From NCBI RefSeq assembly GCF_001040845.1, contig NZ_CP011941.1, forward strand, positions 48,977-112,976: DNA of 64,000 nucleotides, written 5' to 3'. The notes under the pieces were generated by a model that was not told the DNA's origin, did not search any database, and saw only the letters and a program-made list of their open reading frames with translations. Origin of the DNA: Synechococcus sp. WH 8020 (GTDB taxonomy: Bacteria; Cyanobacteriota; Cyanobacteriia; PCC-6307; Cyanobiaceae). Position 1 is the first letter of the stretch; the number at the start of each line of letters is the position of its first letter. A program made the position numbers and the translations under genes. Positions 17,774 to 27,049 of the stretch are shown one piece after another.

Positions 17774-17940
17774 CGCATGGGTATTATCATCAGCTCTAAT
17801 CCCGTTTAGCGTTCTTGCGGATGAGGCATGAGCACGTTCATTTAATACTAGCTGACTGCAAATATTGTCTGTCTGTATAACTCGTCACGAGGCGTTGGTA
17901 GGAAGAGGGTGATTATCTAAAGTCGTCTATTCTGTTGTCA

Positions 17941-18216
17941 ATGTGTCTTGGTTGCTTTGCCGATGTTTGTGCGGACGGGTGGTTGATTGATGGCTGCGGT
18001 TACTGGGCAATGCGCTTTCATCGAGATGAGCAATCTGATGCGAATGATCCTCGTGTTTTTGTGGATTATGGAAGGGGGATGCCAAACGGACAGTCCGCCT
18101 TGTTGAAGAGCAGAAAACATCTGCCACGAAAGGATGCAGAGACGCAATGGAATCGATTGATTGAAATCGGTTGGACGCAGGTTCCACCTGTTTGGGGGCA
18201 AGATGTTGAGCCATAA
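17941..18216 (+). CDS. DUF1651 family protein
   Basis: A small protein of the type widespread and multi-copy in marine Synechococcus and Prochlorococcus. The pattern seen is typical: WLIDGCGYWAMRFHRDEQ near the start, a middle FVDYGRGMPNG, then LLKSRKHLPRKDAETQWNRL and a terminal IGWTQVPPVWG, where the basic helix and the GW-x-PxW ending are the family signature. Biochemical function is unknown. ATG at 17941 is preferred; a TTG two codons earlier is possible. Confidence 0.75.
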   Translation: MCLGCFADVCADGWLIDGCGYWAMRFHRDEQSDANDPRVFVDYGRGMPNGQSALLKSRKHLPRKDAETQWNRLIEIGWTQVPPVWGQDVEP

Positions 18217-18238
18217 ATCAGGTTTGTGTGATGACTGC

Positions 18239-18640
18239 CTAAAAGCCCAATCCGATGAATAGTTCTTGATGCACAACATAGGTGTAGTACAAGGTTGTGC
18301 CGGCATTGGGTGAAAGTTCGATGCCATCACTGTTAAAGGCGATATTGCAAATCAAGTTTCCCTTCCAGGCAATTTTGTCTTGACTTTGTTCTGCTGACCA
18401 TCTCATTACAGCATTGAAATGATCAGGAATGACGGCTCCAATCTTCTCGCAGATGTCTGAAAGTCTGCAGAGGGCCGGGGGTTTAGCGGGTAGGGATAAG
18501 CCTTTCCTTAGCGTCAATTCGTCTATTACTCCTGTATATCTCACGAATTCGATGAAAGCTTCTTCCTCGGTGGTTAGTGACGCATTAGATAACGCTTGAT
18601 CAAAGAGAGCAGCTGTTAGGACTGGCCTGGATTGAATCAT
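18239..18640 (-). CDS. Hypothetical protein (133 aa)
   Basis: A soluble protein without signal peptide. The first 100 residues look mainly helical (LFDQALSNASLTTEEEAFIEFVRYTGV) and contain two cysteines in CRLSDICEKIG; the C-terminus is beta-like and aromatic (TLYYTYVVHQELFIGLGF). It converges on the DUF1651 gene with 22 bases between stops. No family recognised. Confidence 0.5.
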   Translation of the reverse strand: MIQSRPVLTAALFDQALSNASLTTEEEAFIEFVRYTGVIDELTLRKGLSLPAKPPALCRLSDICEKIGAVIPDHFNAVMRWSAEQSQDKIAWKGNLICNIAFNSDGIELSPNAGTTLYYTYVVHQELFIGLGF

Positions 18641-18881
18641 TCTGTTGTTGCAATGATTTGCTGATAGGTGCTGATTATAGTCATCGCTCTATGGAGTTTA
18701 AATATTGATTCTTTCGTCTTTAAACGACCTCCATTGGTCTATGGGCTAGATGATCTGATGAGTGAACCCAATCTATTGCTCCGTTCGTGGGTTCTACCTC
18801 GTTGTTCTGTGCAAAGGGTTGTGTGTTATTGATTGCACGACCAGCAATTTTTTGCCACAGTACTTGAAAAGGCTAAATTCC

Positions 18882-19055
18882 ATGGGTCTGAGGAAATCAC
18901 TCAAAAAAGCCGTGGTTTATTTGCTTGGTGTTGTCGACGAGTACTGGGCTATGCGAGAGCCTAGTCAATATGGCGATAAGGATCCAGAATGCTCGATCTC
19001 TACTGACAGTCAGGGTTGTGTGAGCAAAAGTGTCTCGCAGTCAAAGCATCCATGA
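18882..19055 (+). CDS. Small hypothetical protein (57 aa)
   Basis: The ATG at 18882 follows GAAAAGG at a suitable distance and begins a basic amphipathic helix (MGLRKSLKKAVVYLLGVVDEYW), then a polar tail with two cysteines. The frame extends upstream to 18762, but that part has odd composition and no ribosome site. Function unknown; it may bind membranes by the N-terminal helix. Confidence 0.45.
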   Translation: MGLRKSLKKAVVYLLGVVDEYWAMREPSQYGDKDPECSISTDSQGCVSKSVSQSKHP

Positions 19056-19147
19056 CGGATGAAAGAACAATGTTGTGGCAAGAATAATTGAGATTGTTGA
19101 AGGTCTTGTTGGGGAGCGTTATAGTGTGATTGTGTTGAGATTTTCTT

Positions 19148-19411
19148 TTGAATCAAGCTAGTATCCGCCGTTTTATATTTACTTTAATCACCGGTTATTT
19201 GGCGATTTTTGGCATTCAGCAGATTCCTTATGAATTTCCAAATCAATGGGCTGTGTTGATTCCGGTTTTAATTGTTGTTTATATCATCACTGTATGGCTG
19301 GACGGAGTCTTTTTTAAGGATAATGAACCCCCCGAAAAGCCTCCTGCTGCTATGAAAAAGTCCAAGAACAAGAAATCTTCGAAAAAACCGAATGGATTCG
19401 GGGATTCTTAG
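19148..19411 (+). CDS. Small membrane protein with basic tail (87 aa)
   Basis: Two hydrophobic segments (about 9-24 and 34-52) are followed by a Pro/Lys-rich cytoplasmic-type tail (EKPPAAMKKSKNKKSSKKPN). The only available start is the TTG at 19148, because a stop codon lies in frame 12 bases upstream. No family recognised; a small inner-membrane protein with a nucleic acid- or lipid-binding tail is possible but not shown. Confidence 0.55.
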   Translation: MNQASIRRFIFTLITGYLAIFGIQQIPYEFPNQWAVLIPVLIVVYIITVWLDGVFFKDNEPPEKPPAAMKKSKNKKSSKKPNGFGDS

Positions 19412-19512
19412 AACCTTTTCTTTCGTCTTTGCCTTGCTGAAGAAGCCTAATCATCGCTTGGTATAGCGTTCATGCTTCAACGATCTGATGGTCCTTGACT
19501 GCAAGTGTTGGC

Positions 19513-19551
19513 AAAAAAAAACCTGCTGGCTTCGTGTCCAAGGCCAACAGG
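19513..19551 (-). terminator. Rho-independent terminator of rpsD
   Basis: CCTGCTGGC (19522-19530) pairs with GCCAACAGG (19543-19551) with one mismatch. Nine A at 19513-19521 become the T-tract on the minus strand. It lies about 50 bases past the rpsD stop. Confidence 0.8.
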
Positions 19552-19600
19552 AATTGAAATGGAATGAGAACAGTCCCAGATCGAAATCCGGGATTGAACA

Positions 19601-20209
19601 TCAGACCTTTCTTGAGTAGTACTCCACAACCAGGAGTTCGTTGATCTCAAGGGCTACCCATTCGCGTTCAGCGCGGCCAATCACTTTGGCGCTGAGCTTG
19701 GGTTTGTCGAGCTCAAGGTGAGGAGGCACGTTGGCCAGTCCAGGGAATTGAAGATTCGCTTCGGCAAGCAGTTTGCTGCACTTGCGTTCGCGAATAGCGA
19801 TCACATCACCGGCCTTGCACTGATAACTGGCGATGTCGGTGACCCGTCCATTCACGGTGACGTGGCCATGGTTTACCAGCTGGCGGGCGCCGGGCACGGT
19901 TGGACCAAATCCAATGCGGAAGCAAACATTGTCGAGACGATTCTCGAGCAATTTGAGCAGGTTGGTTCCTGTTGAACCCTCCTGAGCACGCGCTTTCTTC
20001 ACGTAGCGCACGAGTTGGCGTTCAGACACGCCGTAGTTGAAGCGAAGCTTTTGCTTTTCTTCTAAGCGGATCGCGTATTCGGAGCGCTTGCGACGGGCTT
20101 GGCCGTGCTGACCGGGTGGATAGGACCGTTTTGCGGCCTTCCGGGTGAGACCGGGTAGGTCTCCCAAGCGCCGCGTGATCCTCAGGCGAGGGCCGCGGTA
20201 TCTGGACAT
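19601..20209 (-). CDS. rpsD: 30S ribosomal protein S4
   Basis: Primary 16S rRNA-binding protein that nucleates 30S assembly. From the ATG at 20209 the protein has 202 residues, the usual cyanobacterial length, beginning [16 protein letters not shown]. The S4 RNA-binding domain is seen in [28 protein letters not shown] and [13 protein letters not shown]. The C-terminus [15 protein letters not shown] is the conserved end. The frame is open to 20299 but those residues are not part of the family. It is monocistronic here, with its own terminator. Confidence 0.97.
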   Translation of the reverse strand: MSRYRGPRLRITRRLGDLPGLTRKAAKRSYPPGQHGQARRKRSEYAIRLEEKQKLRFNYGVSERQLVRYVKKARAQEGSTGTNLLKLLENRLDNVCFRIGFGPTVPGARQLVNHGHVTVNGRVTDIASYQCKAGDVIAIRERKCSKLLAEANLQFPGLANVPPHLELDKPKLSAKVIGRAEREWVALEINELLVVEYYSRKV

Positions 20210-20391
20210 AGGTCGATTGAGATCGGTAGTGGGTTGTTCGTGTCGACTCTGCCTGTGATCACCGAATGCAGACGGTGCGAGACGTTCGACAAGAACCACT
20301 TAATATACTCCTAGGCTTGCCTTGCCTCGAAAAGGCGTTTCTCTCAGGAGCCCATACACATCTTGGGTTCAATGAATGAATATTTTTCCTT

Positions 20392-21276
20392 GTGAAAACT
20401 AACCAATCCTCGTCAGTTCTTACTGGTTTTCTTCTCCGTTTTGTTGGGCTGCAGTTTGTTGCTTTTATTTTAGCAATTATTTTAATTGTCTCGGGGTATA
20501 CCTTGGTTACGAGAACCTATGTTCGCTTTCAGGCCTCGCAGGTGATGGACGTGATGTTGGCTGTGCGTGAATATACATCTAGAAAAATTAATCCATTGAT
20601 TGCTCCTATCAATGACTCTTCTGATGCGGCATTTATGCCTGAAGCTGTTCCAAGTTATTCTGCCACAAAGGTGTTCGAGTATCTAAGATTGAATCATGCG
20701 TATTCTGATTTCCAATATCGAGAAGCTGCACTCAATCCAACAAGTCCCTCGGATCGAGCGAGTGCTACTGAAGCGGAAATTATTGCTCGGTTTGAAGACA
20801 ACCCTCGTTTAAGGGAGATTAGTGGTGTTCTAAATGATAATAGTGATCATAATCAATATTTTCTCGCGAAGCCCATTCGGCTCTCGAAAGAAAGTTGTTT
20901 GGCCTGTCACTCAACACCCGATAGGGCTCCTAAAAGCCAACTCATAGCCTATGGAGATAAGAATGGTTTTGGATGGAAGCTGGGTGATGTTGTTGGTGCG
21001 CAGATCGTATCACTTCCGATTGACTCTGGTTTGCCGTCTCCAGCGCGTTTTGTCCTTCTGCTTGTCTTGGCTGTTGGACTCATGTCTTTGGCTGTAGTTG
21101 TGGTTGGTAAACGCTTCTTTGAAGCTCTTATCGCTCGTCCACTAAGACAGGTCTTGCGACTTGTGAGTGATCAGTCTTGCGAGGCCGATGACGATTCAAA
21201 GCATCTGCGTCAACGTCAAGATGAGTTTGGTGTGTTGTCTCGATGGATTTCTAGCCTTCGTGATTCCTTGAAGTGA
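20392..21276 (+). CDS. DUF3365 (Tll0287-like) sensor with HAMP domain and CxxCH haem motif
   Basis: A membrane-anchored sensor-like protein of 294 residues: TM helix about 14-36, a periplasmic DUF3365 domain, a second TM about 219-240, then a HAMP-like segment to the C-terminus. The haem-binding motif CLACH is at 169-173, and Tll0287 from Thermosynechococcus, the family model, binds haem. No kinase, cyclase or methyl-accepting domain follows, so the output partner is missing from this protein. Start is a GTG at 20392; the ATGs just upstream run into a stop. A redox or gas sensor role is inference. Confidence 0.8.
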   Translation: MKTNQSSSVLTGFLLRFVGLQFVAFILAIILIVSGYTLVTRTYVRFQASQVMDVMLAVREYTSRKINPLIAPINDSSDAAFMPEAVPSYSATKVFEYLRLNHAYSDFQYREAALNPTSPSDRASATEAEIIARFEDNPRLREISGVLNDNSDHNQYFLAKPIRLSKESCLACHSTPDRAPKSQLIAYGDKNGFGWKLGDVVGAQIVSLPIDSGLPSPARFVLLLVLAVGLMSLAVVVVGKRFFEALIARPLRQVLRLVSDQSCEADDDSKHLRQRQDEFGVLSRWISSLRDSLK

Positions 21277-21320
21277 GCCTCAAGATTCTTTGTATTGGAT
21301 CAATTGCCTTCTGGTCTTTT

Positions 21321-22481
21321 TTAACTGAGGGCAATCCAAGCAAAAAGCCCTTGAGAGGCTAAGAAGGTCGCTGGAAGGAAGATTTCCATGATTCTTTCGA
21401 GTGTTGGAACGCGTTCTGCGCCTTCTTTTGCAATTGTTTGTGAGATGTAATAAGCGATGAAGACTTCTGAAACCATAAACACGAATAGGAAGATTGTATA
21501 AGTATCGCCTAGGGTTAGATAGGGGACTCTTGGTACTGAGCTGGTGATAATGATTTGGTAAGCAAGAGTTGTAAATAGCAGTCCGGAAATAAATGCCAAT
21601 CTGTCCGCAAATGCCTCTAAGGGGATGGCCAGGAAAAAGATGCTTGTGAAGGTGAGGATCCCTAAGGGCAGGAATATCTTGTAAATAAAGTGGCCTGACC
21701 GCCTTGAGATTGTTATCGTCGCTGATAATCTTGAGAATTCATTGCTTCCTTGCTCGGGGTCGTCATGGTTGCGAATCACATACCCTAAATTTTTGATTTT
21801 CCATTCTGGAAGCTTGGAGTTTTTGCTTAGGCTTACGACATCTCCAAGTTCGACTAGCTTGAGAACAGTCTTGTCCCAGCTAAAGGATTGTACATATAAG
21901 TGCAGGAGTTGCTGGTCAAAAGGGAATTTTTCGAGTCTAAATTCTGAGCCAAGTCCTTCCTCAAAACGCGCTTTCCTTTCCACTGCTCCACTGCGATGCA
22001 GTGTGATGGTTTGAGTTTGGTAAAAGGCTTCGCTGACGCGATTTGTAAATTCAAGTTGAGGAACCCAATGGGATCCCATCCAGTCTTCTGCAGCGGAGTT
22101 GAACAGAACGAGTTTATCTTCATTTTCTGGGAGATCGCTGATGATGCGTGGATCGCACCATGTGGAAGTCAGTAATCCATCAAGCTGAAAATTATTGTGT
22201 GTATCGGAGATTGAAGGCAATTCATTGATGTGGATGCTGACTCCCACAGGAATGGGTTTGAGCTTTGAGATTGGTTGCGGTGGTGCTAATGGATGAGTGG
22301 GTAACAGCTCTTTCTCTGGGCACCCGTATTCGGAAATATTGAGCTGAGATAAATCTTTGATTCTGTTCGCTTGGCCAGGGATATATTCAACTGCGCTTGA
22401 GGGCGAATAATGGCCTCCTATCCATAGGCAGAAGGCTAGTAATGCTGCAAAAAATGTACCAATCTGCTTTCTTCGTGCCAC
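21321..22481 (-). CDS. Prokaryotic pentameric ligand-gated ion channel (Pro-loop/Cys-loop receptor family)
   Basis: A 386-residue homologue of GLIC/ELIC and animal Cys-loop receptors. After a signal peptide (to about residue 30) comes a beta-sandwich ligand domain: PVGVSIHINELPSI (78-91), the STWCDPR segment (106-112) and the signature Pro-loop FPFDQQ (186-191) without flanking Cys, as in bacterial members. Four membrane helices follow: M1 about 266-287, pore-lining M2 about 293-317, M3 about 323-346, M4 about 364-385. The M2-M3 linker VPRVPYLTLGDTY is typical. Ligand and ion selectivity cannot be read; M2 starts with FADRLAF rather than the Glu-rich ring of cation channels such as GLIC. Confidence 0.88.
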   Translation of the reverse strand: MARRKQIGTFFAALLAFCLWIGGHYSPSSAVEYIPGQANRIKDLSQLNISEYGCPEKELLPTHPLAPPQPISKLKPIPVGVSIHINELPSISDTHNNFQLDGLLTSTWCDPRIISDLPENEDKLVLFNSAAEDWMGSHWVPQLEFTNRVSEAFYQTQTITLHRSGAVERKARFEEGLGSEFRLEKFPFDQQLLHLYVQSFSWDKTVLKLVELGDVVSLSKNSKLPEWKIKNLGYVIRNHDDPEQGSNEFSRLSATITISRRSGHFIYKIFLPLGILTFTSIFFLAIPLEAFADRLAFISGLLFTTLAYQIIITSSVPRVPYLTLGDTYTIFLFVFMVSEVFIAYYISQTIAKEGAERVPTLERIMEIFLPATFLASQGLFAWIALS

Positions 22482-22586
22482 GTATAAAAAGCACTACAGG
22501 ATGTTGAAACGATAATCCCTGATTGGTGATCAAAATATTTTGCGTTTAAGCACACTTCGTTAAGATGAAACCATCCATTTGGTCTG

Positions 22587-22820
22587 TTGGCCGTGATCGA
22601 GACATGGGTCAGCCGGTTGATGCTCGGCTTGATCGGCATCTATCGCACTTGGATTTCACCCTTGATCGGCCCTCGCTGTCGGTTTACCCCAACCTGTAGT
22701 GCTTACGGGATCGAGGCGATTCAGCGCCATGGCCCTTGGCGTGGTGGTTGGTTAACCCTGCGTCGTTTGCTGCGCTGCCATCCCTTTACCCCCTGCGGCT
22801 GTGACCCCGTCCCCGATTGA
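22587..22820 (+). CDS. yidD: Membrane protein insertion efficiency factor YidD
   Basis: A 77-residue protein with the full YidD signature: [31 protein letters not shown], then [20 protein letters not shown], with conserved cysteines in RCRFTPTCS and [12 protein letters not shown]. YidD assists YidC in inserting inner-membrane (and in cyanobacteria perhaps thylakoid) proteins. The start is TTG at 22587 or GTG at 22593; the first gives an extra Met-Ala. It overlaps the glutaredoxin gene by 20 bases. Confidence 0.92.
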   Translation: MAVIETWVSRLMLGLIGIYRTWISPLIGPRCRFTPTCSAYGIEAIQRHGPWRGGWLTLRRLLRCHPFTPCGCDPVPD

Positions 22821-23109
22821 TTCACGGCGATTATTGCTCTATAGCAGGGCTGGTTGTTGTCTCTGTGAGGGGCTCGAACAGCGTTTGCGAGATCTCAACC
22901 TTGAAGATGACATTCATCCCCTCACACTCGTTGTGGTGGATATTGACGCTCCCGACTGTGCAGCGTCATTGCGAGCCCGCTTCGACCTGGAAGTTCCCGT
23001 TTTAGTTCTAGGAGATACGGAACTTCCGCGCGTGTCTCCCAGACTGAGTGGGGATGGATTGCGCACTTGGTTGCAGCGGGTTTGCGCCCCTGCGGCAGGT
23101 TCGGATTAG
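22801..23109 (+). CDS. Glutaredoxin-like thiol-disulfide protein
   Basis: A 102-residue thioredoxin-fold protein. The redox motif CCLC lies at 19-22 in [13 protein letters not shown], following the first beta strand (RRLLLYS); a second strand and the cis-Pro region VPVLVLGD (about residue 68) follow. This is the DUF836/glutaredoxin-family type rather than a classical CPYC glutaredoxin. The GTG start overlaps yidD, and murE begins 25 bases after the stop, so yidD, this gene and murE probably form one operon. Confidence 0.85.
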   Translation: MTPSPIDSRRLLLYSRAGCCLCEGLEQRLRDLNLEDDIHPLTLVVVDIDAPDCAASLRARFDLEVPVLVLGDTELPRVSPRLSGDGLRTWLQRVCAPAAGSD

Positions 23110-23134
23110 AAAACCCATCTGTGGTGACCCAGCG

Positions 23135-24646
23135 ATGACCCAGACACTCCACGCCTTGCTTCATTCGGTGGGTTTGCCTGTGCCCCAGGGGTTGTCCGAT
23201 GCAGTGATCGAATCGATCACCTGTGATTCCCGTTGCGTGGGGCCTGGGAGTGTGTTTATCGGCCTTCCTGGCGGGCGTGTGGATGGCGGCAGCTTTTGGC
23301 CCAAGGCCCTTGCTGATGGGGCTTCCGCGGTCCTGATTGGCTCTACGGCAGCAGCAACTCTGCCCCCTGAGCCAAGCGATGCGGTGGTGGTGGTGCCTGA
23401 TCCGGTTGCTCGTTGGGCCGGTGAGCTGACGGCAGCTTTTTGGAAGCACCCCAGTGAGCGCATTGGTTTGATTGGGGTCACGGGCACCAATGGCAAAACC
23501 ACCACCACCCATCTGATTGAACATTTGAGTTCGGCCTGTGGACGCCCCTCTGCTCTATTTGGAACCCTTCTCAATCGCTGGCCTGGTCACAGTGTGACGG
23601 CGACACACACCACAGCCGTCGCGGATCTGCTGCAAGCGCAACTCGCTGAGGCCTATGCCGCTGGAGCTCAGTTAACGGCCATGGAGGTGAGCTCCCATGC
23701 ACTTGATCAGCATCGGGTGGCTGGATGCCGTTTTTCCGGCGCGGTGTTTACCAATCTCACGCAGGACCATCTCGATTACCACGAGACGATGGCGTCTTAT
23801 TTCGAAGCCAAAGCTCGGCTGTTTGCACCACCTCTCATGGCTGGTCAGGGGGCTCAGGTTGTGGTCAATATCGATGACCCTTGGGGGAAACAATTAGCGG
23901 AGCGTTTGGGCGATCGCTGTTGGCGGAGTTCGTTAGCTGAGGGTTCAGCGCATGCAGAACTGACCATGTCTGATTTGGTGATGGGCTCTTCTGGGGTCGA
24001 AGGCCGCCTGTTGAGTCCTTTGGGTGAGGGCTCCTTCCAATCGCCTCTGCTCGGTCGCTTCAATGTGATGAACCTGTTGCAGGCGGTTGGAGTCTTGCTT
24101 CAGCAGGGGCTCCCTTTGGAGGCGCTTCTTGAAGCCATCAGTACATTCAAGGGCGTTCCTGGTCGGATGGAACGGGTGGTTGTGGACGGAAAGGGGGGAG
24201 AGCTGCCCACTGTCTTGGTGGATTATGCCCACACTCCAGATGGCTTAAGCAGCGCCCTCAACGCCTGTCGGCCCTTTGCAGACGGCAAGCTGATTTGTGT
24301 GTTTGGCTGTGGTGGTGATAGAGATCGTGGCAAGCGTCCTCAGATGGCTGCGATCGCTGCAGAGCTTGCTGATGCTGTGGTGGTGACCTCTGATAATCCA
24401 CGCACAGAAGATCCCCAACAAATCCTGAATGATGTTGTTGAGGGAATTCCTAGCGACACTGCGTTAACGGTGATGCTCGATCGTGCTGAAGCCATTGCTG
24501 GTGCGATTAAGCATGCAGACGCTCAAGATCTTGTTCTCATCGCCGGTAAGGGACATGAAGATTATCAAATTCTGGGGACTCAAAAAGTTCATTTCGATGA
24601 CCGCGAACAAGCTCTAAAAGCCCTGCAACAGAAGCTGGCTTTTTAG
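23135..24646 (+). CDS. murE: UDP-N-acetylmuramoyl-L-alanyl-D-glutamate--2,6-diaminopimelate ligase
   Basis: Cytoplasmic Mur ligase adding meso-diaminopimelate to the peptidoglycan precursor. The 503-residue protein shows the ATP-binding motif GTNGKTT (117-123), the carbamylated-lysine region (FEAKARLF), [10 protein letters not shown], and DNPRTEDP, whose DNPR motif specifies meso-diaminopimelate. The ATG at 23135 gives the conserved N-terminus; the open frame upstream overlaps glutaredoxin and is rejected. The stop is 3 bases from the stop of the convergent antiporter gene. Confidence 0.96.
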   Translation: MTQTLHALLHSVGLPVPQGLSDAVIESITCDSRCVGPGSVFIGLPGGRVDGGSFWPKALADGASAVLIGSTAAATLPPEPSDAVVVVPDPVARWAGELTAAFWKHPSERIGLIGVTGTNGKTTTTHLIEHLSSACGRPSALFGTLLNRWPGHSVTATHTTAVADLLQAQLAEAYAAGAQLTAMEVSSHALDQHRVAGCRFSGAVFTNLTQDHLDYHETMASYFEAKARLFAPPLMAGQGAQVVVNIDDPWGKQLAERLGDRCWRSSLAEGSAHAELTMSDLVMGSSGVEGRLLSPLGEGSFQSPLLGRFNVMNLLQAVGVLLQQGLPLEALLEAISTFKGVPGRMERVVVDGKGGELPTVLVDYAHTPDGLSSALNACRPFADGKLICVFGCGGDRDRGKRPQMAAIAAELADAVVVTSDNPRTEDPQQILNDVVEGIPSDTALTVMLDRAEAIAGAIKHADAQDLVLIAGKGHEDYQILGTQKVHFDDREQALKALQQKLAF

Positions 24647-24649
24647 GAC

Positions 24650-25795
24650 TTAACTTGGATAGTAGTAAAAAGCTGCTCCAAAAATTGCGAACATTCCCAA
24701 AAGGAGAACTCCTTCAAGCCAATTGGATTTGGCATCCATATTGACGAGATTCACAATTAAAACACTGAATATAAGTGCGATGACTTCAAATGCTGTGAAG
24801 TCAAGATTCATCGGCTGGCCGATAAGAGCTCCGATAATAATCAGTGCTGGGGCGATGAGTAGGGCAACGAGCAAGCTGGAACCCATTGCCAGCGAAATAG
24901 GAAGATCCATTTGATCTTTCCAGGCTCCTTTCACGGCGGGAACATACTCGGAGAAGCCTCCAATGATTGGAATGATGATGATTCCGGTAAACAATGCGCT
25001 GAAGCCTAATTGTTCTGTTGCAGGCTCTAAAAAATGAACAAAACTTTCGGACTGATAAGCGAGAAGTGATGTGCAAAGAATTAACTGGAGGATCCAGGGC
25101 AGTAGATTTATGCTTTTTTCTGCTTCTTTCGAAGACTCGGGTTCATCATTTTGAATGTGTTGGGGATCAAAGAGATGGCTGTGTGTTGCGAGAGAAAAGA
25201 TTAATGTTAAGAAGTAAATAACGATGAGAATCACTGCAACGGTCATTGATAAACCGTGAATTGCAATGGGATCGTCAATCCCTGATGTGCTGATGAGGGA
25301 CGCAGGTAGGGCCATCGCCATGACCGCTAATGTCATGGCCGCACCGTTGGTGCGAACCATTGTTTCCTGAAAACTTTGTTCGCTATATTTCAATCCTCCA
25401 ACAAGCATTGCCACTCCTGTAACAAGTAGAAGGTCCGAAAGAATTGCTCCTGTGATACTTGCTTTGACAACATCAATCAGGCCAAGTCTTAGGGCCGATA
25501 GGGCAATAATGAATTCCGCAAAATTCCCAAAAACGGCAGTGCAGATTGCTCCTATTGTTGGCCCACTATGCTCTGCAATTTCTTCAGTTGCATCACTTAG
25601 TAGCAGCGCAATTGGAATGATGCCTGTTGCGGAAACAATGAAACAAATGAGAGTGGGCCATTCCTGCATGGAGGCCAACTGTGTCAGCCCAAGCAAGGTG
25701 AGGGCTGGAATTGCTTTCCAACGCCCGGAGTGTATGAAGGAGGAGGTGAGGCTTTTAGGTATGGGATCGTCGGTTTGATTAGCATTTGAGTGCAT
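24650..25795 (-). CDS. CaCA-superfamily Ca2+/H+ antiporter
   Basis: A 381-residue inner-membrane exchanger with about 11 hydrophobic segments in two halves. The alpha-repeat signatures are visible: TAVFGNFAEFIIAL near residue 87 and IIGGFSEYVPAVKGAWKDQ near 278, each with the conserved acidic residue used for calcium binding. The second repeat reads SEYVPAV where typical CAX proteins have AEHxxA. Family knowledge supports proton-driven Ca2+ (or other divalent) extrusion. A hydrophilic acidic loop (about 208-225) separates the halves. It is 45 bases downstream of the binding-protein gene on the same strand, so it is probably co-transcribed with it. Confidence 0.85.
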   Translation of the reverse strand: MHSNANQTDDPIPKSLTSSFIHSGRWKAIPALTLLGLTQLASMQEWPTLICFIVSATGIIPIALLLSDATEEIAEHSGPTIGAICTAVFGNFAEFIIALSALRLGLIDVVKASITGAILSDLLLVTGVAMLVGGLKYSEQSFQETMVRTNGAAMTLAVMAMALPASLISTSGIDDPIAIHGLSMTVAVILIVIYFLTLIFSLATHSHLFDPQHIQNDEPESSKEAEKSINLLPWILQLILCTSLLAYQSESFVHFLEPATEQLGFSALFTGIIIIPIIGGFSEYVPAVKGAWKDQMDLPISLAMGSSLLVALLIAPALIIIGALIGQPMNLDFTAFEVIALIFSVLIVNLVNMDAKSNWLEGVLLLGMFAIFGAAFYYYPS

Positions 25796-25840
25796 GTATC
25801 GCTTGGAAGAATTGGGTTAAGGTTCTTGTTGGGATTAAAT

Positions 25841-27049
25841 TTATGGCTCCCATTGCTGTGCTCCAAAAAATGTGAGCTCAACGTAGTCGCTTGCCTGCTT
25901 ATTGTTGCTGGATAAGTCTAACTGAAATCCTCCTAAGTCTACTTTTTTGATCGACTTTAGGCTTTTGACGAGGCTTTCTTTTGTTAGTGGCCCTTGAACC
26001 TTCCTGATTCCTTCGGTGATTAATCGAGCAGCCATAAATCCTTCCAAGCTTGTGAAACCAAATCGGGCTGAAGAATTATTCACGCGCATGAGCCGTTGAT
26101 AGTCTGCGACCACTGGAATCCATCGGTCCCAGGGAAAGGGAACCACTTGGCTCACCCCAATGCCATTGGCAAGCCCTACAGGTAATGATTTTTCCAGGGC
26201 TCTGGTGCCAACAAAAGACACATTCATGATCTGAGCTTTGACATCCCTTTTGAGTAACTCCCTGCTTAACGCTGCCGAGCTGACGTACGTTGAGATGATG
26301 ATAATGGCGTTTGGTTCGCTGGATAACAACACTTGAAGTGCTGATTGGATTTTGGCAGAGTTTCTTTGAACGGTTGCGATCGCAACTGGCTTCAGACCAT
26401 GCTTTTTCAAGGCCGATTCTGCAGATTTCAGGCCATCTTTCCCAAAGGCATCATCCTGATAAATGATTGCTATTTTTTGTCGTGCGTTACGAACAAGGCT
26501 ATCAACAATTTTGTCTATTTCCATCTGATAGCTGGCTCTTAAGTTCACTACCATTTTTAATTTTTCATCGCGCAGGATTGATGCACCTGTCAGGGGGGCG
26601 ATGAGGGGAACTTTCCTTTCTTCAATGAATGGAAGTATTTCTTTCGTTGTGGGTGTGCCTACATAGCCAAAGAGAGCAAGAAGGTTCGGTTTTTCGAGCA
26701 GTGTTTTGGTATTGCTGATGGTCAGTTCAGGCTCATACTGGTCATCAAGGCTGATCAAACGTATTTTTTTCCCGTTGATTCCTCCCTGTCGATTCACCTC
26801 GTTAAACCATGCTTGGGCGCCGGCCTGATATTTTTTTCCTATTTGAGCCGAAGGTCCGCTCAGTGGTAAGGATTGGCCTAGGAGGATCGTATTCTTGCTA
26901 TCAGAGGTGATTTGAGTGTCTTTTTGTTGGGCTGATGTGGCAGCTATCGATAGACTAAGTCCTAATGTTATGAGGGTACTTCGACGAAGAATTGTTGCTA
27001 TCCGCTTAACTGGTAAAACGCTTTTGTGATTTGCTGCTCTTTTTTTCAT
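25841..27049 (-). CDS. Orphan type-I periplasmic binding protein (branched-chain amino acid type)
   Basis: A 402-residue exported protein of the LivJ-like family that includes the ligand domains of animal glutamate and GABA-B receptors. A long basic N-region and hydrophobic core precede cleavage near AATSA|QQ (about residue 40). The fold is seen in ILLGQSLPLSGPSAQIG, NEVNRQGGINGKKIRLI, VGTPTTKEILPFI, VPLIAPLTGAS and KIAIIYQDDAFGKDG. No ABC permease or ATPase genes are near, so it does not look like part of an importer. The ATG at 27049 shares its bases with the ATG of the divergent channel gene; an upstream Met at 27082 is the alternative. Ligand unknown; a small amino acid is the family expectation. 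Confidence 0.85.
   Translation of the reverse strand: MKKRAANHKSVLPVKRIATILRRSTLITLGLSLSIAATSAQQKDTQITSDSKNTILLGQSLPLSGPSAQIGKKYQAGAQAWFNEVNRQGGINGKKIRLISLDDQYEPELTISNTKTLLEKPNLLALFGYVGTPTTKEILPFIEERKVPLIAPLTGASILRDEKLKMVVNLRASYQMEIDKIVDSLVRNARQKIAIIYQDDAFGKDGLKSAESALKKHGLKPVAIATVQRNSAKIQSALQVLLSSEPNAIIIISTYVSSAALSRELLKRDVKAQIMNVSFVGTRALEKSLPVGLANGIGVSQVVPFPWDRWIPVVADYQRLMRVNNSSARFGFTSLEGFMAARLITEGIRKVQGPLTKESLVKSLKSIKKVDLGGFQLDLSSNNKQASDYVELTFFGAQQWEP

Noticed and set aside
20302-20307. Possible -10 box upstream of rpsD on the minus strand
   Set aside because: TATATT is plausible but no matching -35 hexamer was found.
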